Assembly (NCBI GenBank): GCA_028280845.1
Contig: JANQKZ010000038.1
Location: 186,001 to 250,000 of the forward strand
DNA length: 64,000 nt
Reading direction: 5' to 3'
Origin: Opitutales bacterium
GTDB lineage: Bacteria > Verrucomicrobiota > Verrucomicrobiia > Opitutales > JABSRG01
The notes under the pieces are model-generated. The model ran no database searches, was not told the DNA's origin, and saw only the letters and a program-made list of their open reading frames with translations. Below, one piece after another: positions 18,605-28,305 of this stretch; positions within the stretch are counted from its first letter, which is position 1, and every line of letters starts with the position of its first letter. A program made the translations under genes and the position numbers.

Positions 18605-19471
18605 ATGAATAAAGTTACAGAAATGCCCCGATCCCACCGCTCGGTAGAGTTTTTTCCCCCCAAGGACGAGGCCGCGGAAAACCTATTTCGGCAAACAGCA
18701 GAAGCGGTCGCGGCATGGGGCCCGGACTGGGTTTCAATAACATATGGGGCGGGAGGCAAAACCCGGGAAAACACCTTTCGATGGAGTCGGTACCTGCAAA
18801 ATGAGTTGAATTTGCGTGTAATTCCGCATTTGACCTGCGTGGCCCAAACGCGGGAGGAGTTGGAAACCATGATAAAGCAGATCGCCGATGAAGGCTTTGC
18901 CGGCATCATGGCTCTACGTGGAGATGCCCCCCAAGGACATGAAGGGCCCTTTCCATGCGCCCCTGGGCTGAAATACGCGGGAGATCTCGTAGAGTTCATC
19001 AAGATGATTGCGCCCGAGCTGGAAATCGGCGTGGCAGGATATCCGGAGCGGCATCCGGAGGCGCCTTCTCTGGATCAGGATATAGAACACTTGAAAAATA
19101 AGGTGAATCGCGGCGCAGACCACATCGTAACCCAGCTCTTTTTTGACAATGCTGACTTCTTTAATTTCGAAACACGTATCCGGGAAGCGGGTATTGCCCA
19201 CCCTTTGGTCCCAGGGTTGATGCCTCCGACATCCCTCGCTCGCATCGAAAAGTTTTGCAACTTTTGTGGATCTCGGATTCCACCTGGCCTGCGCCATGCA
19301 TTATCCCAGGCAGGCGGTAGCGGTGAGGCGGCCCGTCGGGCTGGAATCGATTGGACCCTGTCTCAACTCAGAGGCTTAGCTGCAGCAGGTCATCATAGTT
19401 TCCACCTCTACATTCTCAACAATCCTACGGTTTTTAGAATTTTGGCAAAAGAGCTGGATTCAACTTCTTGA
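18605..19471 (+). CDS. metF: Methylenetetrahydrofolate reductase
   Basis: Reduces 5,10-methylene-THF to 5-methyl-THF for methionine synthesis, using NADH/FAD. The 288-residue TIM barrel opens with SVEFFPPKDEAAE (the catalytic Glu segment of MetF, usually SFEFFPPK) and continues with VSITYGAGG, IPHLTCVAQTREEL, GIMALRGDAP (usually ALRGDPP) and an HIVTQLFFDN flavin-region motif. ATG 18605 is preferred over the TTG at 18602; MPRSHRS at 18623 is another in-frame start. No Shine-Dalgarno is evident. A small Dabb-domain gene follows 19 nt later and is likely co-transcribed. Confidence 0.94.
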   Translation: MNKVTEMPRSHRSVEFFPPKDEAAENLFRQTAEAVAAWGPDWVSITYGAGGKTRENTFRWSRYLQNELNLRVIPHLTCVAQTREELETMIKQIADEGFAGIMALRGDAPQGHEGPFPCAPGLKYAGDLVEFIKMIAPELEIGVAGYPERHPEAPSLDQDIEHLKNKVNRGADHIVTQLFFDNADFFNFETRIREAGIAHPLVPGLMPPTSLARIEKFCNFCGSRIPPGLRHALSQAGGSGEAARRAGIDWTLSQLRGLAAAGHHSFHLYILNNPTVFRILAKELDSTS

Positions 19472-19490
19472 GTCCTTCACCTTCAAAACT

Positions 19491-19790
19491 ATGTTGAATC
19501 ATACAGTGCTTTTTTGGTTGGATTCCTCGCTCACGGACGACCAATTTTCAGAGTTTCTGGCCGATTTAAAAGGCTTGGGTAACATTTCAGTCGTCAACCA
19601 ATGCCAGGTCGGTCAGCCGGCCTCTACTCCTCAACGACCGGTTATCGATACCAGCTACAGCGCCGCCCTGACCGTTTTGGTAGATGACGTAGATGCCCAT
19701 AACATGTACCAGGTGGACCCGATCCACACCGCCTTCGTCAATAAATGGAAGGCCTACTTCCAGAGGGTGCAAATATACGACTTCCAGTAG
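19491..19790 (+). CDS. Dabb (stress-responsive alpha/beta-barrel) domain protein
   Basis: A 99-residue protein with the Dabb pattern: MLNHTVLFWLD at the N-terminus (strand with conserved HxVxF), a central SYSAALTVLVDD strand, and YQVDPIHTAFVNKW ending in a VQIYDFQ strand. Dabb proteins form dimeric ferredoxin-like barrels; functions vary from stress response to small-molecule enzymes, so none is assigned. It follows metF by 19 nt and converges with the rluA-like gene with a 4-nt gap. Confidence 0.85.
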   Translation: MLNHTVLFWLDSSLTDDQFSEFLADLKGLGNISVVNQCQVGQPASTPQRPVIDTSYSAALTVLVDDVDAHNMYQVDPIHTAFVNKWKAYFQRVQIYDFQ

Positions 19791-19794
19791 GGAA

Positions 19795-20538
19795 CTACTT
19801 TGCTGGTTTCCCCAGGAGAAACGCCTCCGGGAGCTCTGATTCCGCGGTAAAATCAATCGCCTCGGATCCATCAGTCTCTACCCGAAGTCGATTGGAACTG
19901 CAGTGCAACATCAGGCGTCTCACCCCCGTTTTTTGCTGAAAAACACGATTGTAGGTAAAATCTCCATAAGATCGGTCGCCTATGATAGGAAGCCTTCTCG
20001 CCATGGATTGCACCCGTAACTGATGGGTTCGACCCGTTAACGGTCGCATTTTCAACAGACTACAGGTGACCCCCGCAACCACCACCGATGATTTTAACTC
20101 TACCCTCGTCACCGCTTCCACCCCCCCCACTCCCCTACCCGTTCGGACATAGGTTTTCCCTTTTTTGATTACCAGCTGGTCCTTCCAGATCTCCTTTGAG
20201 TGCCGCAACCGGCCCTTCACCCAGGCATCGTATCCTTTTTCCACCTCGTGATTCCGGAAACAGGCTCGGACGGACTCCGCAACTTTGAGCGTTTCGGCTA
20301 GCAAAACCAGACCCGAGGTTGGGGCATCAAGGCGGTTGCAGAGAAACAACTTCACACCTGATTCCCCAAGGTAAGCCTCCAGGCCATAGTCATAGGGCAG
20401 CTGGAGCAGGGCCCGTCTATCCACCCGACGATCGTTGGGATGAACTGGCATATTGACCGGCTTCTCCACGGCCATCAACCCTATCGAATGGTAATGGACA
20501 ACCTTTACCCCATCTCCCCATGGCCACGGCCGCATCAT
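19795..20538 (-). CDS. RluA-family RNA pseudouridine synthase
   Basis: Isomerises uridine to pseudouridine in rRNA or tRNA. The catalytic motif region is NRLDAPTSGLVLLA (usually HRLDxxTSG; the initial His is Asn here, while the catalytic Asp is kept), preceded by AVEKPVNMPVHPNDR and followed by TGRTHQLRVQSM, all in RluA order. I chose ATG 20538 (MMRPWPWGD), which overlaps the TGA stop of the tonB-like gene as ATGATG; the frame is open up to 20625 but would then overlap that gene by 90 nt. There is no S4 domain at the N-terminus. The RNA target cannot be told. Last gene of the tolC-maf-tonB-rluA operon. Confidence 0.88.
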   Translation of the reverse strand: MMRPWPWGDGVKVVHYHSIGLMAVEKPVNMPVHPNDRRVDRRALLQLPYDYGLEAYLGESGVKLFLCNRLDAPTSGLVLLAETLKVAESVRACFRNHEVEKGYDAWVKGRLRHSKEIWKDQLVIKKGKTYVRTGRGVGGVEAVTRVELKSSVVVAGVTCSLLKMRPLTGRTHQLRVQSMARRLPIIGDRSYGDFTYNRVFQQKTGVRRLMLHCSSNRLRVETDGSEAIDFTAESELPEAFLLGKPAK

Positions 20539-21866
20539 CGGTAGTAGAATGTAAAGGTCAATTCCTGCTGAAGTCCCAGGATGGCCATCATGTCGCTCGT
20601 CCATACATCGTAGGGCGATCGCCACTGAATCGCGTCCATGCAGAGCGTCGTTGCCAGGATCCGGGCATTCGGGGTTTTATCCACCACACGCATATTACTG
20701 ACTTGACCCTGATAATCTAGGGTAAACCTGACTTTCACCCGCGATGGTCGCTCAGATAGAAGGGTGACCCCGGCCACATTCTCATTCCACTGCGCTGAGA
20801 CGGCTTCAATCATCCGCTGGAGGTAATCGCCAAACTCGCTCATCTTGGCGTCAACCGCAACGGACCCCACCCGGGAGGCCGCACCGGTCGATTGCATAAG
20901 CGGAGCGGGAACCACGTTAGGACGCAATCGAGGGCGCGGGCGTGGCATAGGCGGTGATTCTGGCGTGGGCTCTCGAGCTTGCTGCGTCTGCTCTTGTTCC
21001 TGTTGCTCCTGCTGTTGTTGCTCGACCGAAGGGGGGATTTCAGGTTGAAGAAAGCCTTCTACCGGGTCGGGTTGAACCTCGATAGGAGCTGTTATCGGAA
21101 TGACTTTCTCAAGGTCTTCTTCAGGAAGTTCTTTGGCTTCGCCAACCGGCCCACTGGTACTGCCGGGACCGTCCTCACTCACTGGTTCCTGTTCAATAAA
21201 GTCAGGGGCCGGTGGGGTCGGTCGCTCCTGAGGAATACCACGAATTTCGGGCCGGATAGCTTCAATCTGTGCTTCGACCGGCGGTTGCTGTGGGCTGGGC
21301 GGCGTTTCCTGAGCCTGTTGAGCAGGGTTCTGTTGCTGGGGTTGAGCCGGGCTGGGAGGCGGCGCCTGTGGAACAGGATCCTCCAGGTCGCCTTCCACGA
21401 TCTGGGTCGATTCCTGGTTGTCTCCGTCCACAGTGGGAAACGCATCCTCACTCGCTTCGATAGGGTCTTCCTGGGCTGCCTGCTGGTTTCTTTGTGCGAA
21501 GTTCAGGGTTTCGTCCGGCTCGTTCTGGGCTACTTCAGGATTGGTTTGCACAAACTGCATTTCTTCCGGCTCGGGCTCAATTAACTGAACCTCATAGACC
21601 GGCTGCTGCCGCGGACTCCTTTCCTGATTAAACAAAAAGGCGTCTTCGGGGGTTCCCAACAAGATGGCAAGGTGGAACAGGACCGTCGCCAGCAGGCTGA
21701 TCGAAACTGCCAATTGCTGGCGTTTCCGCGTCTTGACGTCCTTCTCATATTCAGGCCAAACCCCTATTCCCCGATTCCGCTGACGACGGCTATCTCCTCC
21801 TCTCGACGAGAATCGTGAGGGTGAACGCGGATCCCGTTCACTGTAATATAGATAAGGGTCTGCCAT
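20535..21866 (-). CDS. TonB-like energy transducer with Pro/Gln/Glu-rich linker
   Basis: Layout: cytoplasmic basic N-terminus (1-50), one transmembrane helix LAVSISLLATVLFHLAILLG (52-71), a very long linker (about 75-340) rich in P, Q and E, and a C-terminal globular domain of about 100 residues (SEFGDYLQRMIEAVSAQWNE... VKVRFTLDYQGQVSNMRVV). The C-domain has the TonB/TolA-like order of helix, W, strand with GxV, as in energy-coupling proteins spanning the periplasm. A TolA-like role is equally possible. At 443 residues it is longer than typical TonB, due to the linker. No exbB/exbD is in the window. The unit lies between maf and rluA and follows tolC. Confidence 0.78.
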   Translation of the reverse strand: MADPYLYYSERDPRSPSRFSSRGGDSRRQRNRGIGVWPEYEKDVKTRKRQQLAVSISLLATVLFHLAILLGTPEDAFLFNQERSPRQQPVYEVQLIEPEPEEMQFVQTNPEVAQNEPDETLNFAQRNQQAAQEDPIEASEDAFPTVDGDNQESTQIVEGDLEDPVPQAPPPSPAQPQQQNPAQQAQETPPSPQQPPVEAQIEAIRPEIRGIPQERPTPPAPDFIEQEPVSEDGPGSTSGPVGEAKELPEEDLEKVIPITAPIEVQPDPVEGFLQPEIPPSVEQQQQEQQEQEQTQQAREPTPESPPMPRPRPRLRPNVVPAPLMQSTGAASRVGSVAVDAKMSEFGDYLQRMIEAVSAQWNENVAGVTLLSERPSRVKVRFTLDYQGQVSNMRVVDKTPNARILATTLCMDAIQWRSPYDVWTSDMMAILGLQQELTFTFYYR

Positions 21867-21891
21867 GAAAATTACCGACTCAACGCAAGCT

Positions 21892-22506
21892 TCAGACCGT
21901 AGTAGCCCGAAAAAGGTTCAACAAGCCCAACTTTTCCAGGGAGGCCTCGAGGGCTTCCATGGGGAGCCCCATGATGTTGGTCAACGAGCCCTCGAAGTGA
22001 TCGATGATCATGTCCTTCCCTTCCTGGATGCCATAAGCCCCCGCCTTGTCCAAAGGATTAACCACGGTAAAATAGCGATCAATGTCCACACGCGACAGGG
22101 ATTTAAACACGACACGGCTGGCTACGGTCTCTTCCACGTGCAGCCCACCTTCGATCCATTGCAGACAGAAGGCGGTAAACACCGTGTGAGAGCGACCGGC
22201 CAGTTCTCCAATCATCCGAGCGGCATCTTCCAGATCTCCCGGTTTATTCAGGATACGATCCTCGAGAGAAACGGTGGTATCCGATCCCAATACCAGGGCG
22301 CGGGGAACCTGCTTGGCGACATAGCTTGCCTTCAGCTCGGCATTGGCGAGTACGAACCGTTCAGGACTCCCATCGATCAAATCCTCATGCTCTTCCACCT
22401 GGGCCGGCTTGATTTCAAATTGGAAGCCTGCCGTTTCCAACAAATGCCGCCGACGGGGAGAGCCCGAAGCCAGGACAAAGGCGCTGGGTTGCTGGGCGGC
22501 CACCAT
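21892..22506 (-). CDS. maf: Maf-like nucleoside triphosphate pyrophosphatase
   Basis: A house-cleaning nucleotide pyrophosphatase that hydrolyses non-canonical NTPs (dTTP/UTP or m7GTP, depending on subtype). The Maf signature LASGSPRRRHLLE opens the protein, followed by VLGSDTTVSLEDRIL (catalytic Asp), a GRSHTVFTAFCL segment and DKAGAYGIQEGKD near the end. Length 204 residues is typical. The subtype-determining residues were not resolved. Its ATG overlaps the tolC stop by one base (TAATG), and the tonB-like gene follows 25 nt later. Confidence 0.93.
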   Translation of the reverse strand: MVAAQQPSAFVLASGSPRRRHLLETAGFQFEIKPAQVEEHEDLIDGSPERFVLANAELKASYVAKQVPRALVLGSDTTVSLEDRILNKPGDLEDAARMIGELAGRSHTVFTAFCLQWIEGGLHVEETVASRVVFKSLSRVDIDRYFTVVNPLDKAGAYGIQEGKDMIIDHFEGSLTNIMGLPMEALEASLEKLGLLNLFRATTV

Positions 22507-23867
22507 TAATAATTTTCTACCGAAGCAACATCCCCCATCGCACGGGCCAGCGCAATCCGAGCCAAGGCATACTGATAAAACGCCTCCAACAAATTGTCCT
22601 CAGATGCGGCCAGGCTGTTTTGCGCATTGACCACTTCCAGGTTGTTGGCGACGCCCTGCCGGAACCGGGTCTCGGCTAAATCCAACTCCTGAAAGCCGAG
22701 ATCCCGCGTTTTTCTCGCCACCCCGATTTGCTCATAACGGGAAATGACATCCTTTACCTGCAGCCTATAAGCCGAGCCAATCTCCTTGGCCAGGTTCTGC
22801 AGGACATAGGATTGCGAACGGATCCGGCTCTCCGCCTGACGCTTGTCAGCTCCAATGCGAAAACCTTCAAAGATGGGGATCGACATGCTGATCCCCACCC
22901 CCCAGGTCTGCTCCCCGTCCCCATCCAGGACAACATTAGTGGCGTACCCCCACTGCCCAAAGATATCGATCTGCGGTATGCGTTGCAGCCCGGCGGCGCG
23001 GCGAGCCAGCTCATTTTGCTCCTGAACCTTTAACTCCGCCTGATAGTCTGAGCGGTTCTCCAGGAGTGCATCTTCAGTCACCATCATGGGAGGAGGTGCC
23101 GCCGACATTTGTTCATCGGAAACTTCGACCTCAATGGGCTGATCCAAAGGCAGATTTAACAGTTGTTTCAGTTGCAGCTCTGAGCTCAGAATAATGGTTT
23201 CCTGTTGGAGCCGTGCCTGCTCAGAATCCGCCAGGGCAACTTCAGCTCGAGTGACGTCAATTTGAGTCGCCACACCCGCTTCAAAGCGATCAGCGGCTAA
23301 GTCCAGGAGCGATTGGTTCCGTTCGATATCCGCCTCGATCAAATCCATCCTCACCAGATTACGGCGATGCGTAATAAAGGATCCGATAGAGACCTCCAGG
23401 ATGTCCTGCAGAATGTCTTGGAACGCCAGCTCGGAGACTTCGACCCCCAGCTTGGCTAACTTCCAGTTCGCGATCCGCTCCGTACTCAATACGCTCATGT
23501 TGCCCACCAGGAGCCCATCAAAGCGGTTTGCCGGAGGTTGCACGGGGTCTATTCCCGGGATATCGAATCCCCGCCCGGTATTGACAAACTGGTTGCGCGT
23601 TTGCTGGAAATCCAGATTGATCTGGGGATACAGGTCCGCCTTACGCTGGCGAAAAATCTGCACCGCCTCTTCAATCGCTTCGCGATTGACTAACACCTGC
23701 AGGTTTTCCTCCTGCACCATGCGTATAACATCCCCTACCTCGAGGAAAAGAGGTTTATTGGTAACAGTTTCTTCTTCCTCTGCGGAGCTGAGAGAAACTA
23801 TAGCCAGGGAAGCCAGAATGGATGTCCAAATAAGCTTTCGGTGGAGGTTCTTGATAAGAGTCATCAT
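22506..23867 (-). CDS. TolC-family outer membrane efflux protein
   Basis: A 453-residue outer membrane channel protein. A signal peptide (LIWTSILASLAIVSLSSA) is followed by the alternating coiled-coil helices of two OEP repeats: LFLEVGDVIRMVQEENLQVL near the start, AADRFEAGVATQIDVTRAEV in repeat one and AETRFRQGVANNLEVVNAQN in repeat two. The RFxxGVAxxxxVxxA repeat is the family hallmark. It should work with an inner-membrane pump and adaptor protein, neither of which lies in the window. First gene of the minus-strand operon with maf, tonB-like and rluA-like; divergent from nadE. Confidence 0.92.
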   Translation of the reverse strand: MMTLIKNLHRKLIWTSILASLAIVSLSSAEEEETVTNKPLFLEVGDVIRMVQEENLQVLVNREAIEEAVQIFRQRKADLYPQINLDFQQTRNQFVNTGRGFDIPGIDPVQPPANRFDGLLVGNMSVLSTERIANWKLAKLGVEVSELAFQDILQDILEVSIGSFITHRRNLVRMDLIEADIERNQSLLDLAADRFEAGVATQIDVTRAEVALADSEQARLQQETIILSSELQLKQLLNLPLDQPIEVEVSDEQMSAAPPPMMVTEDALLENRSDYQAELKVQEQNELARRAAGLQRIPQIDIFGQWGYATNVVLDGDGEQTWGVGISMSIPIFEGFRIGADKRQAESRIRSQSYVLQNLAKEIGSAYRLQVKDVISRYEQIGVARKTRDLGFQELDLAETRFRQGVANNLEVVNAQNSLAASEDNLLEAFYQYALARIALARAMGDVASVENY

Positions 23868-23953
23868 TGCTTGTACGATATCTCCTTACTAAAAAGAGCA
23901 AAAGTATCAGCCTTGACAAACTAACCTAAAGGTCAAGAACGGCCCCTTTCTTT

Positions 23954-25594
23954 ATGAAAATTGGTTTAGCCCAGATTAATACGACGGTGGGGGATCTTGC
24001 CGGAAATATGGACCTCATTCTGAAGGCCTACCACTCCCTCGTCGACCAGGGTGCAGATCTGGTTCTCTACCCGGAACTGGTGGTGTGTGGTTATCCTCCG
24101 CGCGACTTGCTATTCAAAACCCGGTTTGTCTCCGACACCATCGATACCCTGAAGGCGATCGCAGGAGAGATCGGTTCGATTCCCGCAGTCCTGGGATATG
24201 TAGCGCACAATCCATCCGAAACAGGGCGGCCCTTCCTCAATACCGCCGCGCTTTGCCAGGAAGGTCTCATCCGGAACACCGCTCACAAAACACTTCTGCC
24301 AACTTACGATGTGTTCGATGAGGACCGGTATTTTGAACCCGCCAAAGCTCCCTCCGTGTTCGAAATCAATGGAAAACGCGTCGGTATTACCATTTGCGAA
24401 GATATTTGGATTCACCCAGAGGTAGACACGAGCCGCTTTTATGGGAAGGACCCGGTTTCCATCCTGGCTGGAGAACGCCTCGACCTGCTCCTTAACCTGT
24501 CCGCCAGCCCTTGGCATCATGATAAGGGAAGCGTTCGCGCCGATTTAATCCGCCGGGCAGCCACGGCCTGCCAATGCCCCGTGGTTTACTGCAACGCCGT
24601 AGGTGGGAATGACGAACTGGTGTTTGACGGGCATAGCATCGTGGTCAGTGCGCGCGGCGAGCTCCTGGCCGGCCTCCCCGGCTTTCAATCTGCCCTGCAC
24701 CTTGTCGATCTAGTTGATCCTACCCCCTCCCTCGCTCCCAATTTTCGTCAGGATGACCTCGCTGATATTTTTGAAGCCCTTACCCTTGGCCTTCGGGACT
24801 ATGCCCATAAAAGCGGGTTTAGACAGGTCCTGCTCGGCCTCAGCGGAGGGATCGATTCCTCTGTTACCGCCTGTATCGCGGTGGCTGCTCTCGGGGCAGA
24901 AAATGTCCTCGGCATCAGTAATCCTTCTGCCATTTCCTCCCAGCACAGCAAGGACGACGCCATCGATCTCGCAAACAAGCTAGGTATAGAAATACGGTCA
25001 ATCCCCATCAGCGGATTGGTCGATGCGGCCGAAGCTGCCCTGGAAGAAATTTTCACCGGCACCCAACCAGGAGTGGCCGAAGAAAATATCCAGGCACGCA
25101 GCCGCGGCCTCCTCTGGATGGCAATTTCAAATAAATTTGGTCGGCTCCTGCTCACCTGTGGCAATAAAAGCGAGCTGGCTGTCGGTTACTGCACCCTTTA
25201 CGGGGATATGTGTGGGGGCCTGGCCGTCATCTCGGACCTACCAAAAACCAAGGTCTATGAGCTGGCCAAATGGATCAATCGTGAGCAGGAAATCATCCCG
25301 AATCACGTCTTGGTCAAACCCCCCTCGGCCGAACTCCGACCTGATCAGGTCGACCAGGATTCCCTCCCGCCCTATGATGTTCTGGATGGCATTCTTCACC
25401 TTTACGTCGAAGAAGGAAAATCCAGTCGGGAGATTATTGACGCCGGCTATGAACCGGAGACGGTCAGCGATGTCATAAGAAAGGTGGATCTCAATGAGTA
25501 CAAACGAAAACAGGCCGCTCCCGGACTCAAAATCACCCCCCTCGCGTTTGGCGTCGGCCGCCGGATCCCCATTGTTCAGCGTTATGTCAGTTAA
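23954..25594 (+). CDS. nadE: Glutamine-dependent NAD+ synthetase
   Basis: Final step of NAD synthesis: amidates deamido-NAD with ammonia from glutamine. The 546-residue protein joins an N-terminal nitrilase-fold glutaminase ([13 protein letters not shown] with the Glu, [13 protein letters not shown] with the Lys, [13 protein letters not shown] with the Cys) to a C-terminal synthetase (PP-loop [19 protein letters not shown] at about 296, later [18 protein letters not shown]). Length and domain order are those of the long NadE form. The 3' end overlaps the start of the next gene by 11 nt. Confidence 0.96.
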   Translation: MKIGLAQINTTVGDLAGNMDLILKAYHSLVDQGADLVLYPELVVCGYPPRDLLFKTRFVSDTIDTLKAIAGEIGSIPAVLGYVAHNPSETGRPFLNTAALCQEGLIRNTAHKTLLPTYDVFDEDRYFEPAKAPSVFEINGKRVGITICEDIWIHPEVDTSRFYGKDPVSILAGERLDLLLNLSASPWHHDKGSVRADLIRRAATACQCPVVYCNAVGGNDELVFDGHSIVVSARGELLAGLPGFQSALHLVDLVDPTPSLAPNFRQDDLADIFEALTLGLRDYAHKSGFRQVLLGLSGGIDSSVTACIAVAALGAENVLGISNPSAISSQHSKDDAIDLANKLGIEIRSIPISGLVDAAEAALEEIFTGTQPGVAEENIQARSRGLLWMAISNKFGRLLLTCGNKSELAVGYCTLYGDMCGGLAVISDLPKTKVYELAKWINREQEIIPNHVLVKPPSAELRPDQVDQDSLPPYDVLDGILHLYVEEGKSSREIIDAGYEPETVSDVIRKVDLNEYKRKQAAPGLKITPLAFGVGRRIPIVQRYVS

Positions 25595-26393
25595 ATCTTG
25601 GTTTCTTCTCTTTTGGCTGCTTCCCCTCACTTCCCTGCTTCAGGCACAAACATGGGAACAGCTAGTGAATTCAGTTCCCTATCCCGGTACCGAATTTTCG
25701 GATACAAATTTAACCACCGCCCTCACCCTGATTTCGGACCATGTCACGCAGGAGATCGAGCCGGCCACCCTCCCCAACCTGGAAATCAGAAAGGAGCCCG
25801 GGGTAGACCTGGAAAACCTGGTATCCGTGACTATTCCCGAGACTTTTGCCGGCCCCGCCATCACTTACATTTTAAGGCAGCAAAACTACACGGGCCGGTT
25901 TTCCGGGAATACCCTCATCATCACCCACACGCAGGACCGGGCAGACAGCCTGAGAGCCCTCGGGCAGGAACTGCTCTCCCGTGAATTGTTGTTCCTCAGT
26001 CTAGATCAGGATCCTGCCGATTGGGACCCCGCCCTGGCCGAAGTAGCCAGCGAAGTCTTGAAACGGTCCACCGTCTTTCGCCTGGGTCCCAGCGCGATGG
26101 GAACGATTCCTTCCGAGATGGTGGCTATTTATGTCCTCCTGAACCTCCCAGACCCCAAATCCCGGTTTCAACAACTCCTCAACGACACCCAGTTGGCCGG
26201 TCAATTCTATGCGACTGCCGCCCTGTATCACCTTGGGGAAACTCCTGGGATGCCCCAGACCCCTGTCCCCGTCCCAACTCAAACAAGGGGAGGCAACCTC
26301 ATTATTCTGGTAAAGCCAGAGGTTTTATTTGAAGAGGACATCCTCACCGGCTCATTTATTGGAGACGTCCTCGAACTCTCAACCGGACTCTGA
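25584..26393 (+). CDS. Exported protein with secretin/TonB short N-terminal (STN)-like region
   Basis: The frame is open from 25494, but ATG 25584 ([20 protein letters not shown]) gives a clean signal peptide ending near LQAQ, leaving about 249 mature residues. Residues 50-120 show a pattern like a secretin/TonB short N-terminal domain: [18 protein letters not shown] followed by [14 protein letters not shown]. The rest ([18 protein letters not shown] and further) is alpha-helical and unrecognised; no secretin barrel is attached. It overlaps nadE by 11 nt and its stop TGA is followed at once by hemL (TGAATG), so the three are co-transcribed. Function unknown. Confidence 0.78.
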   Translation: MSVKSWFLLFWLLPLTSLLQAQTWEQLVNSVPYPGTEFSDTNLTTALTLISDHVTQEIEPATLPNLEIRKEPGVDLENLVSVTIPETFAGPAITYILRQQNYTGRFSGNTLIITHTQDRADSLRALGQELLSRELLFLSLDQDPADWDPALAEVASEVLKRSTVFRLGPSAMGTIPSEMVAIYVLLNLPDPKSRFQQLLNDTQLAGQFYATAALYHLGETPGMPQTPVPVPTQTRGGNLIILVKPEVLFEEDILTGSFIGDVLELSTGL

Positions 26394-27674
26394 ATGCAAG
26401 CCTCATCCAACGATCTGTTTCAACGCGCCCTTCAAGCCATACCCGGGGGGGTGAACTCCCCCGTCCGCGCCTTTCGCAGTGTAGGAGGCAGTCCGTTTTT
26501 TACCCGGAGTGCTCAAGGAGCCTACCTGACGACTGCCGACGAGCAAGAGCTGATAGATTATGTGTGCACCTGGGGGCCGGCCATTAATGGTCACAATAAT
26601 CCAGCCATTCGGTCTGCCATCGCAGAAGCCTTGGAGAAGGGAACGAGCTTTGGCACGCCCAATCCCTACGAGGTCAGCATGGCCGAGAAGATTATCGAAA
26701 TGGTGCCCTCGGTCGAAAAAGTCCGCATGGTCAACAGCGGAACGGAGGCGACCATGAGCGCCCTCCGCCTGGCTCGTGGCTACACTGGCAGAGACCGGAT
26801 CATCAAGTTTTCCGGATGCTACCATGGCCACGTCGACGCCCTGCTCGTGCAGGCAGGGTCCGGCGCACTCACTTTGGGCAACCCGGATAGTGCAGGAGTC
26901 CCTGCGTCCTTTGCTCAAGAGACCATTGTCCTCCCCTATAATGACCAGTCGGCCCTTGAGGCGATCTTTCGAGAACAGGGAGACTCGATAGCCTGCATCA
27001 TTGTCGAACCTATCCCAGCTAATTGTGGATTGATCCTTCCTCAGCCCGGTTACCTCGAGTTTTTGCGTGAGATCACAATACAGCATGGTAGCCTTCTCAT
27101 TTTCGATGAGGTCATGACAGGATTTCGGGTCAGCCCCGGTGGCGTCCAGGAACACTACCAGGTCACCCCCGATCTCACCGCCCTCGGCAAAATCATTGGT
27201 GGCGGGCTTCCGGTCGGGGCTTTTGGCGGAAGAGCCGAGATTATGGACCGGCTCGCTCCGGACGGACCCGTCTACCAGGCCGGGACCCTTTCGGGGAATC
27301 CCCTGGCCATGGCGGCTGGCTTGGCCGCCCTGAACATGCTCACTACCCAGAATCCATACCCGGCCCTGCAGGAGGCGGGGGCCTTTATCGCCCAAGCCCT
27401 TTTATCCGCCTCCAAAGAAAAAGGCCTCCCCTTGCAAGTTCCCCAAATCGGGTCGATGTTTGCCCTCTTTTTTACCGAATCTCCCGTTCATACCTTCGAT
27501 GCCGTGATGGCCAGTCAGCGGGATCACTTTGCGCCCCTGTTCCACAAAGCCTTGGAATTAGGGGTCTATCTGCCACCTTCAGCGTTTGAAACTTGCTTCA
27601 TCAGCACGGCCCATGATCAATCGATATTAGACAGGACCGCAGAAATTTTGACCCAAGCCATCTACAGCCTCTAA
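26394..27674 (+). CDS. hemL: Glutamate-1-semialdehyde 2,1-aminomutase
   Basis: PLP enzyme converting glutamate-1-semialdehyde to 5-aminolevulinate in the C5 haem/tetrapyrrole pathway. The 426-residue class III aminotransferase fold shows [12 protein letters not shown] at the N-terminus (HemL-specific), [42 protein letters not shown] and the PLP lysine in [16 protein letters not shown] near 267. Start ATG immediately follows the TGA of the preceding gene. An exported protein gene follows at 27693. With hemW at 4.5 kb it is one of two haem genes here. Confidence 0.97.
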   Translation: MQASSNDLFQRALQAIPGGVNSPVRAFRSVGGSPFFTRSAQGAYLTTADEQELIDYVCTWGPAINGHNNPAIRSAIAEALEKGTSFGTPNPYEVSMAEKIIEMVPSVEKVRMVNSGTEATMSALRLARGYTGRDRIIKFSGCYHGHVDALLVQAGSGALTLGNPDSAGVPASFAQETIVLPYNDQSALEAIFREQGDSIACIIVEPIPANCGLILPQPGYLEFLREITIQHGSLLIFDEVMTGFRVSPGGVQEHYQVTPDLTALGKIIGGGLPVGAFGGRAEIMDRLAPDGPVYQAGTLSGNPLAMAAGLAALNMLTTQNPYPALQEAGAFIAQALLSASKEKGLPLQVPQIGSMFALFFTESPVHTFDAVMASQRDHFAPLFHKALELGVYLPPSAFETCFISTAHDQSILDRTAEILTQAIYSL

Positions 27675-27692
27675 TTGCAATTTCCCTTTCCC

Positions 27693-28217
27693 ATGAAAAT
27701 CTGGACCCTATTGAGTATTGCCTGTTTGCTTTTCGTAGGTGGTTCCGCCTACGCCGTGGAAGAGCGGGACTATGAGGCGGAGGCGCAGACCGAAGCAAAA
27801 CGCATGGCCGAATTGGTCAAACAAGGCAGCTATCAGGCGATGGCCGAAGCCACGCACCCCAAGATTTTACGGGCCGCTGGCGGAGTGGATGCCTATCTTC
27901 AACTCATCGAAGAAAAAATGGCCAGCAGTCGACAGAATGGCCTGCAGATTCGGGATATCCAAGTGGGGAAACCCTACCAAATGCACCGTGTCCTCGAAGT
28001 GATCTATGTGGTCATGCCTAAAATCACGCTCATGGATGAGCAGGAAGAGCTTATCAGCTCCCGCTCCATTTTAATCTTTTACCTATCCCCTTTAGAGGAA
28101 AGCTGGCGCTTTGCCGAACTGACCCAGGAAAACTCGGAACTCTATGAAACCCTTTTTCCCATCCTGGCCGAAAATATTTCCTTCCAGCATATTGGAACCG
28201 GGCTGCGTTTTGATTGA
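27693..28217 (+). CDS. Hypothetical exported protein
   Basis: ATG 27693 gives MKIWTLLSIACLLFVGGSAY as an N-terminal signal peptide with cleavage probably after AYA, leaving about 152 residues. The mature part begins with acidic and helical YEAEAQTEAKRMAELVKQGS, then ATHPKILRAAGGVDAYLQL and a strand-rich C-terminus (SRSILIFYLSPLEESWRFAE). The fold looks like a small NTF2- or periplasmic-type domain, but no family is recognised. The hemL stop lies 18 nt upstream, so it may be on the same transcript. It shares a general layout with the next minus-strand gene at 28306, with which it converges. Confidence 0.7.
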   Translation: MKIWTLLSIACLLFVGGSAYAVEERDYEAEAQTEAKRMAELVKQGSYQAMAEATHPKILRAAGGVDAYLQLIEEKMASSRQNGLQIRDIQVGKPYQMHRVLEVIYVVMPKITLMDEQEELISSRSILIFYLSPLEESWRFAELTQENSELYETLFPILAENISFQHIGTGLRFD

Positions 28218-28231
28218 AGCCTCACTCCATG

Positions 28232-28263
28232 AAAAACACCCGCAAGCTTTCACCTGCGGGTGT
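28232..28263 (-). terminator. Rho-independent terminator for the gene at 28306-28749
   Basis: A perfect 9-bp stem ACACCCGCA/TGCGGGTGT (28236-28244 and 28255-28263) with a 10-nt loop. On the minus strand it is followed by TTTTT (28232-28236), the classic layout. The plus-strand side lacks a T run, so it mainly serves the minus-strand gene. Confidence 0.85.
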
Positions 28264-28305
28264 CCGGTGCTCAGGAGCTTCAGTCCAGTCTGAGGATGTC
28301 TGCTG

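Noticed and set aside
19075-19297. Minus-strand ORFs inside metF
   Set aside because: Shadows of metF with no family resemblance.
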